From positions 1 through 64,000 of the forward strand of contig JASAND010010651.1 in NCBI GenBank assembly GCA_030248195.1: a stretch of DNA of 64,000 bases, given 5' to 3'. The translations under genes and the position numbers were made by a program. Shown here one piece after another: positions 49,701 to 62,300 of the stretch; within the stretch, counting starts at the first letter, position 1, and the number at the start of each line of letters is the position of its first letter. The DNA is from Trissonchulus latispiculum. Lineage: Eukaryota; Nematoda; Enoplea; Enoplida; Ironidae. The notes beneath the pieces were generated by a model that was given only the letters and a program-made list of their open reading frames with translations, was not told where the DNA came from and made no database searches.

Positions 49701-50165
49701 CTAAAGTAATTAAAGAGAAAGAAGCAAAAATCGATACTTACGTTTAAAAGGGACCCAAAATAAAGGCACTGGAATAATGCACTCACAGGTAGGCCACAGA
49801 GAAAATAGAAAAACGGCCGCGCGCTAGGAGACTAAAAGTTAAGACTGACTGGTTTTTAAAGAGAAGGCAGAGAGAGATGCCTAGTGAATTTTGATTGGTT
49901 GAATTTGAGACCCCCTTAGCAAACTGGATGCTCAGCGAGCATCCAGAGAAACTTCAAAGGACAAACAGCGCCACCTAGTCGCTAAGTGGGCTGAATAAAA
50001 CCCCACATATTTTGACATAGAAAATAATCACATTCACACCAATTTCAACACAAATTTACACATTTTCACACAAAACATATTTCACACTAAAATTATCATT
50101 CTCACCAAAATTTCACCTTAAAATAAACTCACTAAAATTACACACATCACACTCACACATTACAG
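49700..50165 (-). promoter_or_regulatory. Promoter-like or LTR-like region on the minus strand
   Basis: Read on minus, the segment starts TGTAATGTGTGAG, has CAACCAATCAAAATT (a CCAAT box) at about 49,900, a TTTAAAAA TATA-like box at about 49,855 and CAGTCAGTCTT (initiator-like) just after it. A donor-like AAACGTAAGT follows near 49,740, and then GGCGACCTTGTGGGTCGG. The spacing fits a polymerase II promoter. The TGT start and the GGCGACC block would fit an LTR and primer site, but I find no second LTR and no gag or pol frame. Confidence 0.3.
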
Positions 50166-51048
50166 GAGGGTCTATCTTCTACAAGCCAACACAAATAAAA
50201 AATAACTGCAAAGTTACGTTTATGCTCGGAAAATAGGGAAATTAAAGATTTTGGATGAATTTCAAAGTATGAGCATAAAGTTAGCGCTGCAATTATATAA
50301 TATGGCGGGAATAGAATTAATTGAACAATATCCCCCTTTATCCCTTTGAGGATAAAATTCTGCTGGTGCAAGTCCGGGGGAAGATTTGTACCGCAAAAAA
50401 CTTCTGGGAGGGGGAGGAGAGAATTGCACCGGTGCAAGTCCTCCGGGGGGGGAGGGACAATTTGGACGGGTGGGAAGATTTGCACCCTGACATCGTATCC
50501 AGGCTGGGATTCATAATACGCGCGCGGGCCGCACCTGTTTCGCAGCGACCCTTTGCTCAAACTCTATCACAAATCTTTCAAATAACCATAAAAATGAACT
50601 GCCGGGTTTGCAATTGAAAAATAGCAGTTTACGCATTGCATGAGAAAATTCTTGCATGGATGTCACAATTTCGGGGAGAGAGATGGATTCCTCCATTCCC
50701 CATGGCTATTGTTTAATTGTTTTATGGACATTCTGACTCAATATTCATCTTATTTTTAGTTAGAAACATGTTAGCGATCAGGTTTTTGAGGTTAAGACCC
50801 ACTGTCAAATATTTAAATTACTTCGTGATAGGATGCTTTTGGCATTAGTAACAGCTTAGCATGAGAGTCTTGGTAAGGAAGCACTTTTCAAAGTATTTTT
50901 AGGGGTCCTACCGGCAAACAACTCCAAATCGAACAAAGAATCTTATGCAGACGAAGTTTGACCTAAGGCAAAAATTATTTCACTTATTACAAATTGCTGT
51001 ATGTGAAGAAAGCATTTTCAATCAGAAAATATGTCTATTTAGCATTAA
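50166..51048. other. No gene recognised; short GGTGCAAGTCC word patch
   Basis: At 50,355-50,495 the words GGTGCAAGTCC, GATTTGTACC, TTGCACCGGTGCAAGTCC and GATTTGCACC recur. The rest is AT-rich without features. Confidence 0.4.
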
Positions 51049-51234
51049 GGTGAATTCATAGTATTGAGCGCATGGAGACGCGCGTCGATGCCTCAGACGT
51101 GCGTCGTTGTAGCATGCCGTTTCAACGTTTAACAATAATTGTAGCCTATTCATGCTCACGAACGCATGCATACGCATACATACGTGCATTGTCTACGCGC
51201 GCGTCTGCTTGCGTGTGGAACTATGAATGCAAAT
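51049..51234. mobile_element. GACGCGCGTC-word element, short degenerate copy 2
   Basis: The left end GGTGAATTCATAGT resembles that of 27,654. The interior has GAGACGCGCGTCGATG and GTCTACGCGCGCGTCTG. The right end CTATGAATGCAAATT is decayed. Confidence 0.6.
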
Positions 51235-51475
51235 TTAGAAGTGAAATGTTATCTTCAGACTTAGCCTGGTGAGGCAGTTAGGAGTAGTTTGCCCATCTAG
51301 GTTAGGTAGGTTTGGGAGTTAAATTCACACTAACTGAAGTGGAGGATGGCATCTCCGGTGGAGTAAAATGTTTAATTTCAGCAACTACGCTTTTTTTCTA
51401 GTAGTATGCTGATACTACAGTTTATTGGAGATCCTAAAATTAAATTTAACTAATAATCTACCTTTCAGATCTTAA

Positions 51476-52460
51476 GGTGGTGATTCCTTTTGGGGACAAA
51501 TTGTTGGTTGGCGGCGCAAATCAGGATGAAATTTGGCAAAACGTTCCGAAATATATTCTTTTAGCGTTCTAACACCTTCCGCGCAATCCCGATTCAAAAA
51601 TTCGAGATTTCCGATCTGGGCGGTTTTTCCCAATTTCTGAAAGTTTGGCGGGAGCTATACAGTTATGACTATATTCATTTGAAAGATCTCGTTGAGCTTC
51701 ACATTTTTGCTTTTTAAAGCAACTTTCTATCTTTTCTCTAGCTTGCGATATAGCCGATTTTCTTGTTTTGGCGTCGAAAACTTGTCATTTTTGCAAAAAT
51801 CAAATAATCCATCATTTCTTGAACTACACAAGCCGGAAAATCAAACTACGGGCGTCGATCTGAAGGTCTCACAGGGGCAAATTATCCGATGGATGATTGT
51901 CTTCCAACAGCTATCCCGTAGGCTGCTATCATGAAAAATGTAGTTTTTGCAAAAGCACGACCAATTTTTTGCAAAGATTGTGGAACATTCACCATGCAAG
52001 TTGGAGGGCTGCTACTTAACAAATGAGTTCTGCACAAATATACCCCGGGTCGTTTTTGTAGTTGCCCCGATTACTGCCTTCTAGCAAAAAGTAATCGCTT
52101 GACAAATTTGGAAAAAGTAGGCAAAATACAGGTTACGCACACATTTCAGCTTATTTCTCTATAACGAAGAGAGATTTCACAATAAATAAAAAATCGTCCC
52201 CAGCTATTTGATGGAGGTATCGAATGATATAACCGATGTCTCGCGAAAAAATTTACTTGAGTCTGCAAAAAATCTGGAAAATTATACTTCTTCTAAAATG
52301 TGTCAAACATATTTTAAAAACGCAACATTAGTTTCATGGTATGCATTAAAAAGAGAAAATGTCAAGCTACATTTTGATATAAAAATGGCTTCTTAACTCC
52401 AAGTAATGAACGAGTAATAATGGTGCAAACTTTTGTGACCAAAGGGAATCACCCACCACC
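51476..52460. mobile_element. TTAA-flanked 985-bp element, copy B
   Basis: TTAA at 51472-51475 and 52461-52464, ends GGTGGTGATTCCTTTTGG and GAATCACCCACCACC. It is collinear with copy A in DSCC1 intron 9. Frames of up to 80 codons inside are not shared in sequence with copy A and do not resemble a transposase. Confidence 0.82.
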
Positions 52461-52582
52461 TTAAGTGCATAAATAAAACTGCCATTATTATTTTGGTAGG
52501 CTTCTCTGAAGGGCGTAGGTGTAGCGGCGGGGAAGTCCTCCCCCAAATGGAAAAGTCCCAGCCCAGCCGGCAACAACCCCAC

Positions 52583-52889
52583 CAGTGGCGGCGCCAGGAG
52601 GGGGCCTCCCCCTTTGCGTTTTGGGCCCCTCCCTTTGGGGTGTCGGCCCCCCCCCTTGAAAAATTTTTCAGCTGTTTATATGCATAATTTGAGTGTTTTT
52701 AAGAAACTTTTTTTAAAAATCGGCAAATTTTTGCAAAAAAGCGAAAAATTTTTGCTAACATTTGAGAAAATTGTTGGAAAATGAAGGTAAAATTTGCTAA
52801 CATTTGGCAAAAACTTTGGATTTCCCAAAACAAGGTCGCCGCATTTTTGGGTCGGGCCTCCCCTTCAAAAAATCCTGGCGCCGCTACTG
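52583..52889. mobile_element. 307-bp hAT MITE
   Basis: Ends CAGTGGCGGCGCCAGGA and TCCTGGCGCCGCTACTG with a perfect 8-bp duplication AACCCCAC on both sides (52575-52582; 52890-52897). CAGTGGCGG-type ends and 8-bp duplications are typical of hAT. The shoulders are G/C-run rich; no ORF. Confidence 0.9.
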
Positions 52890-53025
52890 AACCCCACCCT
52901 CGAAGTTTTAGACGCAGACCGCACCCCCAAATGGCCAAATCCCAGACACCACCCGCCCAATTTATTTTTCGCAAAAATTCCATGTTTTGAAAAAATGATC
53001 CAATTGGTTGTATATGTAATATAAT

Positions 53026-53471
53026 CATAGGTGTGGCTGGGGAAAAAGTGGGGGTGGGGTGGGGGTTCAGAAAAAAGTAGGGAGGGGGGTTTGGCAAAAA
53101 AAAGGGGGAGGGGGGTCGCGAAAAGTCGATTTGGGAGAGGGGTAAGAAAAATTTTCTACGGGGGGCCTGCGAACAATTTCGAAAAAAGTCCGGTTTTCGT
53201 TAAAAAATTGAAAAATTTTCTCAATTTACAGCTATTTTTAACGATTTTTAGCTTAAATAAGCAAATTCTAGCAATTTTTTGCTAATTTTTGGAATTTTTG
53301 GAAAAAATTTGGAATTTTTAGCTAAAAATTTTCAAATATTTAGGTAGGGGTTTGAAAATTTTTAATAAATAAATATCGATTCGGGGGGAGGGGTAGGAAA
53401 AAATTTTTAGAGGGCGATTCCTCCATTTGGGAGGACGGGTCACCCCCCCCCCCCCCACACACACACCTATG
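53026..53471. mobile_element. CATAGGTGTG-ended MITE
   Basis: Left end CATAGGTGTGGCTGG, right end CACACACACCTATG; long G runs at one side and C runs at the other. It shares the CATAGGTGT end with the element at 54,018. The target duplication is imperfect. Confidence 0.65.
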
Positions 53472-53709
53472 AATACGTATAATTTTGGTTGTAAATAGTT
53501 TTTTTAGCAAAATTTTTCTTAAGATACTGAAGAAAAACTTTTTACCCCTTCCCCCAAATTCGATTTCCAACCCCACCCCTTCAGCATAGGTGTACCTTGA
53601 GAAAACGTCGGGGAAATCTTACACTTTAGGCTAGGGTGTAAAAAGGTTTTTGATGGAAGTTATACAGTCCCTAATGGCAGTGTTGCTTAGGATATTGAAG
53701 GCTTTGCTA

Positions 53710-55310
53710 CAGTGGCGGATCCATCCAGGATTTTGAAAAGGGGGGGCCCGCTGAAAAATTTTTCCGGGGGGGGTAACCAAATTTTTTTGGGAGGGGGGGG
53801 TGAAAATTTCTTTTTCCAGGAACAAAATATTATTACAAGAAAATTAAAATTGTGTATGGAAAGGGTAGTTCACTTTTAATTTTGCCAATTTGAAAACTAT
53901 ATATCCCGTGAGTGAAGCAAAGCATGGAGAATTTACACAAGTATATACACGGGGGGTCTGGGGGGCGGAGTCCCCCAGAAGTTGAAGAATTTTTTGAAAT
54001 TGGAAAAAAACCGTCATCATAGGTGTACCAGGCTACAGTTTGCCCCCTGTGAGACCCCCCCACGGAGAGGCCAGACCCCCCTCCCCCCCTACCCGACCTC
54101 AACTACTCCCCCCCCCAAGCCGAGCTCAAACCCCCCTCCCCCCCTAAAATTGGGTCCAAACCAGGTAAAAAATGCAAAATTTTTAAAACATTTTTTGCAA
54201 TTTCTGAAAATTTTTGAAAAAAATCGAAAACATGGCTATAAATCACATATAAACAACTAAAGATGGTTATTTATAGCAATTAAAAGGTTATATACGCAAT
54301 TATAGACCACAATCTGGGCTAATTTAGGCATATTTTAGCACAAATTTGTCAATTTTCAAGCCCTATTTTCGCATACGAAAACTATTAACAGACGCTTCTG
54401 AGTATGTTTAATGTACTGTACATCGAAAAATGAGCATTTTTAGCCAAAAAAACTTGGGTACAGTTTGGGGGGGGTCCCCCTCCCCCAAATTTCGGATTTT
54501 GGGGGGGTCCCCCGAGCCAAATTTGGACCTTCTACTCCCCCCCCCAACCCAAACAGGTGGTACACCTATGACCGTCATGCAAACTTTTGAAAAGATTAAA
54601 TAAATAAAATGGAGATATATATGTACATATAGTAAGTTACGCAATGAAAAACTTGCAGTAAAATATATATATAGTATATATACGTGGAATGGTAACAATA
54701 AAGAGGACAAGTTACAAGGGCAAGAAAGGTAATGTGCAAAACGGGGGGCCTGGGGGGCGGAGCCCCCCAGAAGTTGAAGAATTTTTTGAAATCGTGGAAA
54801 ATTCAGCAATTCAAATGTTTAAAAAGAATAAAAGATTAGTTAAGACTTAAGATGAGATGAGTTATTGAGTTGTATAATCGATCAGTGGAAAACCAAAACG
54901 GGAATTGGATGCTTTTCAGAATTTTTCATTTCAATTTATTCTAGGGCACATTCAGAACCTGCCAATTATCAATCCTGCAATCCTGCATTCCCCATTTATA
55001 TATATATACTTACAAAGCAGGAAAGGAAACAAAATAGAAGACACTAAGAGACAGGCACAGAACTACGTATATATATATATATATATATATATATACGTAA
55101 TAAAGCAGCACAGAAGTATATATAAGTGCGCCGCAGGCGAAATTTTTTAAAAAATTTGTGAAATTTATTAAAATTATGCTTATTTTTACTCAAAATATGC
55201 ATATAAACAGCTGAAAAATTTTTCTAGGGGGGGCCCGGAATGTCAAAGGAGGGGGCCCAAATCGCAAAGGGGGGGGGCCCGGGCCCCTCCCCCCCCTGGA
55301 TCCGCCACTG
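53710..55310. mobile_element. 1.6-kb hAT element, non-autonomous, with a nested MITE
   Basis: Ends CAGTGGCGGATCC and GGATCCGCCACTG with a perfect 8-bp duplication CTTTGCTA (53702-53709; 55311-55318). Two ~50-bp blocks ending CCCCAGAAGTTGAAGAAT (about 53,950-54,000; 54,740-54,793) are nearly identical and can form a GGGGGGCGGAGCCCCC stem. No transposase frame. The MITE at 54,018-54,570 sits inside. Confidence 0.88.
54018..54570. mobile_element. 553-bp MITE nested in a hAT element
   Basis: Ends CATAGGTGTACCA and TGGTACACCTATG are inverses, with a perfect 8-bp duplication ACCGTCAT at 54010-54017 and 54571-54578. C-run and G-run shoulders and an AT-rich core. The 8-bp duplication fits hAT. Confidence 0.9.
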
Positions 55311-55319
55311 CTTTGCTAT

Positions 55320-56860
55320 ATATAATGCTATGCTCAACTATGTTAAGACGACAAAAACAGAAGTAAAATATATATAGAGGATAGACGATATCTTTGCGCC
55401 GAAGGTGCAAAATTTTCCGGAAAAGCTTAAAATTGTGCCAAAAATGACTAAAAATTGGCTTCTTCAGGTGAAAATTTGAGTGTGCTTTTTCGTGTTTTTT
55501 TTAAATTTTGTGTGTTTTTTTAAAAAAAGTGTGCGAAAACAATAAATACACAAAAACGGAGCTTGGTCGCCACAATTTTACCAAATTTCTTAAACATTTG
55601 GATAAATCTTTTAAAATTTTGGTAATTAGTTATATACTTTAGGAGTCAAATAGGTTTTTCTATATTTATAGAATCGTCGATAAAATTGGTGAGAATTTCC
55701 CTTCGGGGGTGTCGGTTTCAGGAGAAACCAGATTAGCGCCTGATTCCGCGTTCTGTAGATCGCCGAAGTCGGTTTTGGAGGTGAGGTGAGTTAGTGGGAA
55801 AATTTTTATTCGGATGCTCCCCAACCGCAAAAATGCTCTCTAAGTGGTTTGGGGTCGCATAACGGGGTCCGCGGGGTCCAAATAACGTTTGCAGATGGCT
55901 CACCAGCGGTCGAAATCAAGCGTCCCGCTGGAAAGCAGAAAGGTCTGTTCCAGCTTCAATACGGAAGTTATGGTAGTGGCTACTGGCCTTCAGTATATAA
56001 TCGTTTACATATAGGTTTTTTGATGCGTAGAAATTAGAATTTAAGTTTGGCAGTAGGTGTTAGATCGCTGTTGCCGACATAAGTGATCCTGATCGGAATG
56101 GGTCCACGGGCCGGACCGTATATATGCCAGAAGGGGGGCTGAGGTACCTACAACATGCGCTATATAGGGTCTTCGGGTCGCTAAGCTCGTTTTGCCCCGG
56201 CGGTTGCCCAAGAAACTTTTTGCAAAAGGGTGGTAGTGATTTTTTTGTGAATTTGTGCACAATGAATTCCCCGCAGGTGGCGAAGCCAGGGGACATGGCA
56301 TGGAACCCAATATGTGGTTGGATAGCTTAGAGTAGAACATGCCACATGCGTAATATCCGTAGCAGCGCAAAGTCTATAGTGAGTATAAAACACCAGTAAA
56401 AATTTCAAATTGATACGGAGTTGCCTGAGGGTCGGATTTTGGGTGGGTCGACTATTTTGGGCACCCTAGTCCGAGCCGAGGAGAGGCCTCGGCAGGCAAA
56501 CTTACATAATGGAAAAAGTTTTGTGGCTGTAGCTGCGGCTGCGGCTTGTTGTTAGTCGTCTAGATGGGTGATTTTTTTCTTTAGGCTTTAGTCTAAATTC
56601 TCTAGGCCGTCGACTCCTAAATTGAGTATATATATATATAAGCTATGGCCCATAAAAGCCTAGCTTCAGAGACTGCTGTTTTGGTTTGTAGGAGTGGTTA
56701 GTGGAAAATATTCAAAACTGCATTAAAACCAAACGCAAAGCAAACCAAACCCAATATACCAAAATGTTGAAGACATTTCGTTAAATTTTGGAAAATCTAT
56801 AATGAAAACCTAAAAAGGTGGCATGACCTCTTTGTTCTGTTGTAAAATAGTATATACGTA
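55320..56860. other. No gene recognised
   Basis: It contains a GCGCCGAAGGTGCAAAATT MITE-end-like motif near 55,395 and moderately GC-rich sequence at 55,700-56,480 with overlapping short frames on both strands that lack family features. A short (TA)n occurs near 56,628. Confidence 0.4.
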
Positions 56861-57374
56861 TCGTATTATGCCAAACAGTGGCCTATGGGCGTTTTTTCGG
56901 AATCTTCAATTTTGAATTTTTTTGTAATCCAACAAAAACGCCCATGGGCGATATTTTGGAAACGAGGTTACCTAGGTTTTTTTCGGTCAAAAATAGCGTC
57001 GTTTGCAGAAATGAACAATAGTTTTGACGACGCCAAAATAAAAATGACGAAAGAATGACCAAGCCAAAATGTGGAAGTAGCACTCAAAGTTAAAAAATTC
57101 AAAGTTTTTATTAAGATGTAGCATTGATTTTTCAAAAAATTTCTGAGATTTTGGGGGCTGCCGCCCTCAAACCCCTGCTCTATATTGTGATTTATGTTAA
57201 GCTTCGATGATGTTTGAACAGTCAATCAGTATTATATTGTGTATATACAAAGCCATAGACTATGAGACTTCATGCTACATCCTTCGATTGCATTTTTTGA
57301 CACGTTTCTCATACCATTTTCGCTGAATATTTTCTGTGAAAACATTCTCTTCGGATTATCTCGGAATGCGAGCT

Positions 57375-57427
<53 letters not shown>

Positions 57428-57430
<3 letters not shown>

Positions 57431-59260
57431 GGATCGACCGGAACTCCAAAAAACCGGAACCGGAACCGGAACCGGAACTGGCTTTAAAAAACCGGAACCG
57501 GAACCGGAACCAGCTCTTTCACACTACAAAAATCGAAAATTTTTTCTGACGTTTTGGACAATTTTTGTGCAATTTTTCGCTTTTTTGTAGCTACTAGAAC
57601 ATTGTAATAAAGTTTGAATTGTATTTTATATAATAATTTCAATGCACGAAAATGAAATTTGCAATTTATTTTGAGAATTCTGTCTTTAAATTTAAATTGT
57701 ATATATATACTAAAACTTTAATTATACACGGTATGTAATAATATATTCGAGCACGTTCTTGATACAATAAATGGCTTATTAATCTACATTATTGCGCCGA
57801 ATTTCGCTGAATAATTTGGTCGAATGCAAGTTTAATTTTAAAGGAAATTTACTGGCAAATAAAAATTAATTTTTTAAGTAGTGAGCTGAATATTAAATTA
57901 AGCAAAATAAATGGATAGAAATTGATTCCAGGAAATATCTGGGAGCATCAAGCTGCTCTAAGACCTCTCGGCAAAATACGCCAGAAGCGTGTTTAGTGTT
58001 TAGTTTTTATCTGGCTTGCCTGACAATTTTTAGTCATAATTAAAAATTTAATTTAACTTTACTAAAGCAAAAGCTCCAAGAAAAGTTGCAGTTGCAATTT
58101 TGAATATTATACAAAATCAAAAAATTATCGCGAAAATAATGATGCCATCGAAATTTGGCTTATTATAATTTTAGCTCAACTTTATTCTCTTTTTTATTCA
58201 AGATAAAATTCAAATATTTTTTCTGAAGGTTGCTGTTCTTGCTTAAATTATTGTAAAATCTGGCAGTATCTGGGTATATATGAGCTTAGGTATATATATA
58301 AGCTATAAAAACTGAACTTGTTTAGAACATCACTTGTTCGTCCATGTAGACCTTAGCTTGTAATTAGTTTTCTGAGTAAAATGCAAATGCAAAATGCACT
58401 TCAGATTTTTTGTCCTTGAATGTAATATATAAATTTTTATCCTTTAAGCATACGTAATTAAGCCTGAAGTATTTTTCACGCGTTTCAAAGAAATTTGAAT
58501 AAACGCAATCTCCCTTAGTTGAATTAAAAGAAGTTTCACGTTTTTGGCTAGCTTCATCTGGTTTTTGAATTTTAAATTATATTTATTCAAAATACTTTAA
58601 AAACCCTTGCTATTTGTTCTATCCATAATTTTTTTAATAATTCTGTTGCACTCTGCTCTGCAGTAAAGTATGTACGTAATTACTAAACACACAGCAAAAA
58701 GCTTATTCCATTCTCTGTAAACAATTATATAAAATAATTATATACGTATACATACATTATATAGATTTGAGGTAGAACTGACATCTACACAACAGTGTAC
58801 ATAATATAAATCTGAAATAGCATTATATACGTAAGGTCTACGCAAAGGTTTTAATTTTTCAATTTAACAATAAGTATCTTCTACCAATATTAAATTTAAA
58901 AGCTTCGGCGGGGTTATGCTACTTATTCGAATTTTCTGAACTAAGTAATATTTTATTGTATAATATATTAATATTCATAACAAAGATTATCATTATTATT
59001 ACATTAGACATTCTAAGTGCGTAAATACAATAGCGCCGCAGGCGAAAATTTTTGAGAAAAATAACATTCTGGTTAGAAGAGAGTAGCAATATTTCCAAAA
59101 AGTTTTGAAAAATTTGGACAAAATTTTTGAAAATTCTAATAAATTTAGCTTTTGACAATAGGCTAAAATTGGTTCCGGTTCCGGTACGTTTTGAAAAACC
59201 GGAACCGGAACCGGAACCAAAAAGTACCGGAACCGGAACCGGAATTCCGGTCGATCCCTA
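57428..59260. mobile_element. 1.8-kb hAT-type element with CCGGAA word shoulders
   Basis: Ends TAGGGATCGACCGGAA and TTCCGGTCGATCCCTA are exact inverses, flanked by ATATATAT on both sides (8 bp, but within (TA)n so weak). The left shoulder to 57,515 and right shoulder from 59,170 are runs of ACCGGAACCGGAACC, the word being the end of the TIR. The 1.6-kb core is AT-rich without an ORF. Confidence 0.8.
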
Positions 59261-59459
59261 ATATATATATATAAATACCGTACAGAAAAAGAACAGTGCA
59301 TATATAATTCACCAGGCAAAGAATCATAGCTAGATGATGAATAACACTAAGAAGCTGCTACAAAAATACTGAATACATGATAAATATATGACGAATTCCT
59401 GATCTGACTATATATATATATATATATATATATAAATATATATATCATAGGGGTCGCGG

Positions 59460-60120
59460 TAGCGACCCCTATAATATGAGTGAAAATGGTCGAATGACCG
59501 TGTAAAACAAGGCTGCGCAGATTCCTGCGCAGATTATGTGCGCAAAAAATTGTACGTGCCGAGTTTAGTATGTTCCTGAAGTTTCATCCCCGTACCACTT
59601 TCCGTTAAAAAGTTATGCCAAAAATCGCTTACGAGAGTGATGTTTTTTTTCCGGTTTCTCGCTTTTGATGTCTCATAAGGGGGTTTTGTAGCTTGAATAA
59701 CTACAGATAGAAAAATTTTTGCCTATGAAACCCATATATATTCTTGTAGTACAAATCAAAAATAAGAAAATAAGCTAGTTTTTATGCCTCCCAGGGCCGG
59801 AAAAAATTTTTGGCTGGGGGCCAAAGTCAGCCAAAACGCTAAAATGGCCAAAAAGTATGCTTCAAAGGCGCCTTAATAAGTCAGATTGGGCTATATATGG
59901 GGCAATACTGACTATATGGTTAAACAGTACACATATCGGGGTCGTTCAAATGCTATATGATTTTCCGTCTTGGTGCGTAATTTTTCGGTACTGGCCGGCC
60001 AAAGTTGGTGAATTTTGGGTCGAACTTTGAACTTAATTTTTTCGCTTATTTTGCTGCATGGGTGGCTCAAATTTTGCATACAAAGGTTTTTTGGGACGGA
60101 GAATCGATTCCCGCTATCAG
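59460..60120 (+). repeat. Interspersed repeat A, copy 2
   Basis: Collinear with 3,300-3,925. It begins after a short palindrome (AGGGGTCGC-GGTA-GCGACCCCT, about 59,449-59,471) and continues into a tandem array. Confidence 0.75.
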
Positions 60121-60510
60121 TTTTGCTGCCCGAGTAACCCAAGTTGCTGGGCTGGTTCCACTTGACCGTCTGAGGGGTCATGTCGGTAACCGCTTTCCGG
60201 AGGTCCATAGTAGGCTTTACTTAGCCTCTCCAAACTTTGTCTATAGGGGTTTTCTGGTGCGCCCAGCTCATTCCCGGTGTCCGTTTTGCCGTCTGACCCA
60301 CCCATCTTGCTGTGCTGGTTCCACTTTGCCGTCTGGAGGGTCCGGTCGGTACCGACTTCCGGGAACGCCATATATATAGGACTGTATATAGCCTGACAAA
60401 ACATTGTCTATAGGGGTTTTCTGGTGCGCCCAGCTAATTCCTGGCATCCGTTTTGCAGTCTGACCCACCCATCTTGCTGTGCTGGTTCCACTTTGCCATC
60501 TGGAGGGTCA
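60121..60510 (+). repeat. Tandem repeat, ~170-bp units
   Basis: GCTGGTTCCACTT, CCGTCTGAGG/CCGTCTGGAGGGTC, TCTATAGGGGTTTTCTGGTG and CGCCCAGCT recur in order about 2.5 times. The frames on both strands across it reflect the repeat and are not genes. Confidence 0.8.
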
Positions 60511-60524
60511 GTTGGGTGTGGGGT

Positions 60525-60940
60525 CAAGTGGTCGAAAATAAAATTTTTCAAAAGTGGTCAAATTTGGTATCAAATGAAAGCGCTAAGCGAGCTGAGCAAC
60601 TTTTGTCATAGAACTGCATGCTCAAAGTGGCTGTAGTGTGCTGTGGTGGGGTGGGGTGGGGACTTCGACGATTTTCGGTCAAAAATGAAATTTTTCAAAA
60701 GTGGTCAAATTTGGTACCAAATGAAAGCCCTGAGCGAGCTGAGCAACTTTTGTCGTAGAACTGCATGGTCAAAGTGGCTGTAGAATGCTGTGGTGGGGTG
60801 GGGACTTAGGCGATTTTCGGTCAAAAAGGAAATTTTTCAAAAGTGGTCAAATTTGGTACCAAATGAAAGCCCTAAGCGAGCTGAGCAACATTTGTCATAG
60901 AACTGCATGGTCAAATTGGCTGTAGAGTGCTGTGGTTGGC
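60525..60940 (+). repeat. Tandem repeat, three ~128-bp units
   Basis: Each unit holds TTTTTCAAAAGTGGTCAAAT, CAAATGAAAGC, CGAGCTGAGCAAC, AGAACTGCATG and GTGCTGTGGT-like sequence. Units begin near 60,535, 60,690 and 60,815. Confidence 0.85.
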
Positions 60941-60963
60941 TTGCTTGCTACTGCTGAAATATA

Positions 60964-61065
<102 letters not shown>

Positions 61066-61098
61066 CCTTCATGAGCATACATATTTAAAATAATAGAA

Positions 61099-61866
61099 AA
61101 CAAGAACAAAAAGTGCTCCTTCGTCGCATGTAAAATACATATGAGTCGTCGTAGGCAGGTTGTACATAAGCAAAAACTAGCCTGTAAAATACATATGAGT
61201 TCCGTAGGGAGGTTGTAAATTAAGGAAAACAAGTTGCAACCGCTTAACATATGAGCCTGTCCTACAACGAGGCTCATATTGGCGTCACAGTGCATCCCAC
61301 ATTAAAGCCTCATTAAAGAACCTCAGCTCCATCCACATTACGGAAAAATGAATAGACGTCGTGGCCCAGAAGAAATGGGCTGAAGTGAACTACGACTGCT
61401 CAAGCTGAACTGTACATGCAACCTGATGTTTCCTGAAACACTATGGCACACCTCTAATGCATTCTCGAAACACTTTCACATTATACACACGCAGAATGCG
61501 TTCCCACTTGGCTGTGAGTCAGAGCGCCTCATGGCGTACCGTATTGAGCATATGCACACTATAATGACTGATCAACATTGTATATATGAAGGATAATTTG
61601 TAATGAAAAGCTTTATGCAGTATGTATTTATATAAAAGTAAAATATATATATATCTGCAAATTATTCGTATTATGACATACGCCAATATGAGCCTCGTTG
61701 TAGGACAGGCTCATATGTTAAGCGGTTGCAACTTGTTTTCCTTAATTTACAACCTCCCTACTGAACTCATATGTATTTTCCAGGCTAGTTTTTGCTTATG
61801 TACAACCTGCCTACGACGACTCATATGTATTTTACATGCGACGAAGGAGCACTTTTTGTTCTTGTA
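61099..61866. mobile_element. Foldback TIR element (repeat B, copy 2)
   Basis: The inverted arms are about 190 bp each: 61,099-61,290 against 61,676-61,866. Outer ends are CAAGAACAAAAAGTGCTCCT and its inverse; inner landmarks are AACAAGTTGCAACCGCTTAA and GCCTGTCCTACAACGAGGCT. The right arm and middle match 3,950-4,480. No ORF beyond low-quality frames that mirror each other in the arms. Confidence 0.83.
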
Positions 61867-61888
61867 TATATATATAAGTACGTATCAG

Positions 61889-62292
61889 CACTAGCGTAGC
61901 CAGAAAAAAATTTCGGGGAGGGGAATGAAAAATTTTTTCGGGGGGTCTGGGGGGTGGAGCCCCCCAGAAGCTGGGGAATTTTTCTATTTCGTGACCTTCG
62001 TGGAATTTTTACAGAGCATTCGTTGAAAGTACAATAATAGTTAAGGAACAGTGCTTGTTCAAGCACCCAAATGATGCAGAAGGTGGTCAAAGTAGACCAA
62101 ATAGGGTAATTTGTACTCATTTTTTAGTGGGAAGCACGTATTATAATGGCATAATACACGTATTTCGCGCCGAAGGCGCGAAAAGTTTTTGGAAAATAGG
62201 TGTTTTACACATAGCAGGAAAAAATTCCTGGGGGCAACACAATTTCGGGGGGGGGAATTCCCCCCATTCCCCCCCCCCTGGCTACGCGCCTG
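61889..62292. mobile_element. 404-bp hAT MITE
   Basis: Ends CACTAGCGTAGCCAG and CTGGCTACGCGCCTG with a perfect 8-bp duplication CGTATCAG (61881-61888; 62293-62300). G-run shoulder carries GGGGGGTGGAGCCCCCC, the same stem-loop as in 53,710-55,310. A CGCGCCGAAGGCGCG hairpin occurs near 62,166. Confidence 0.9.
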
Positions 62293-62300
62293 CGTATCAG

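Noticed and set aside
60005..60468. Overlapping frames on both strands over 60.0-60.5 kb
   Set aside because: They follow the period of a tandem repeat and change with the unit, which is not the pattern of a coding gene.
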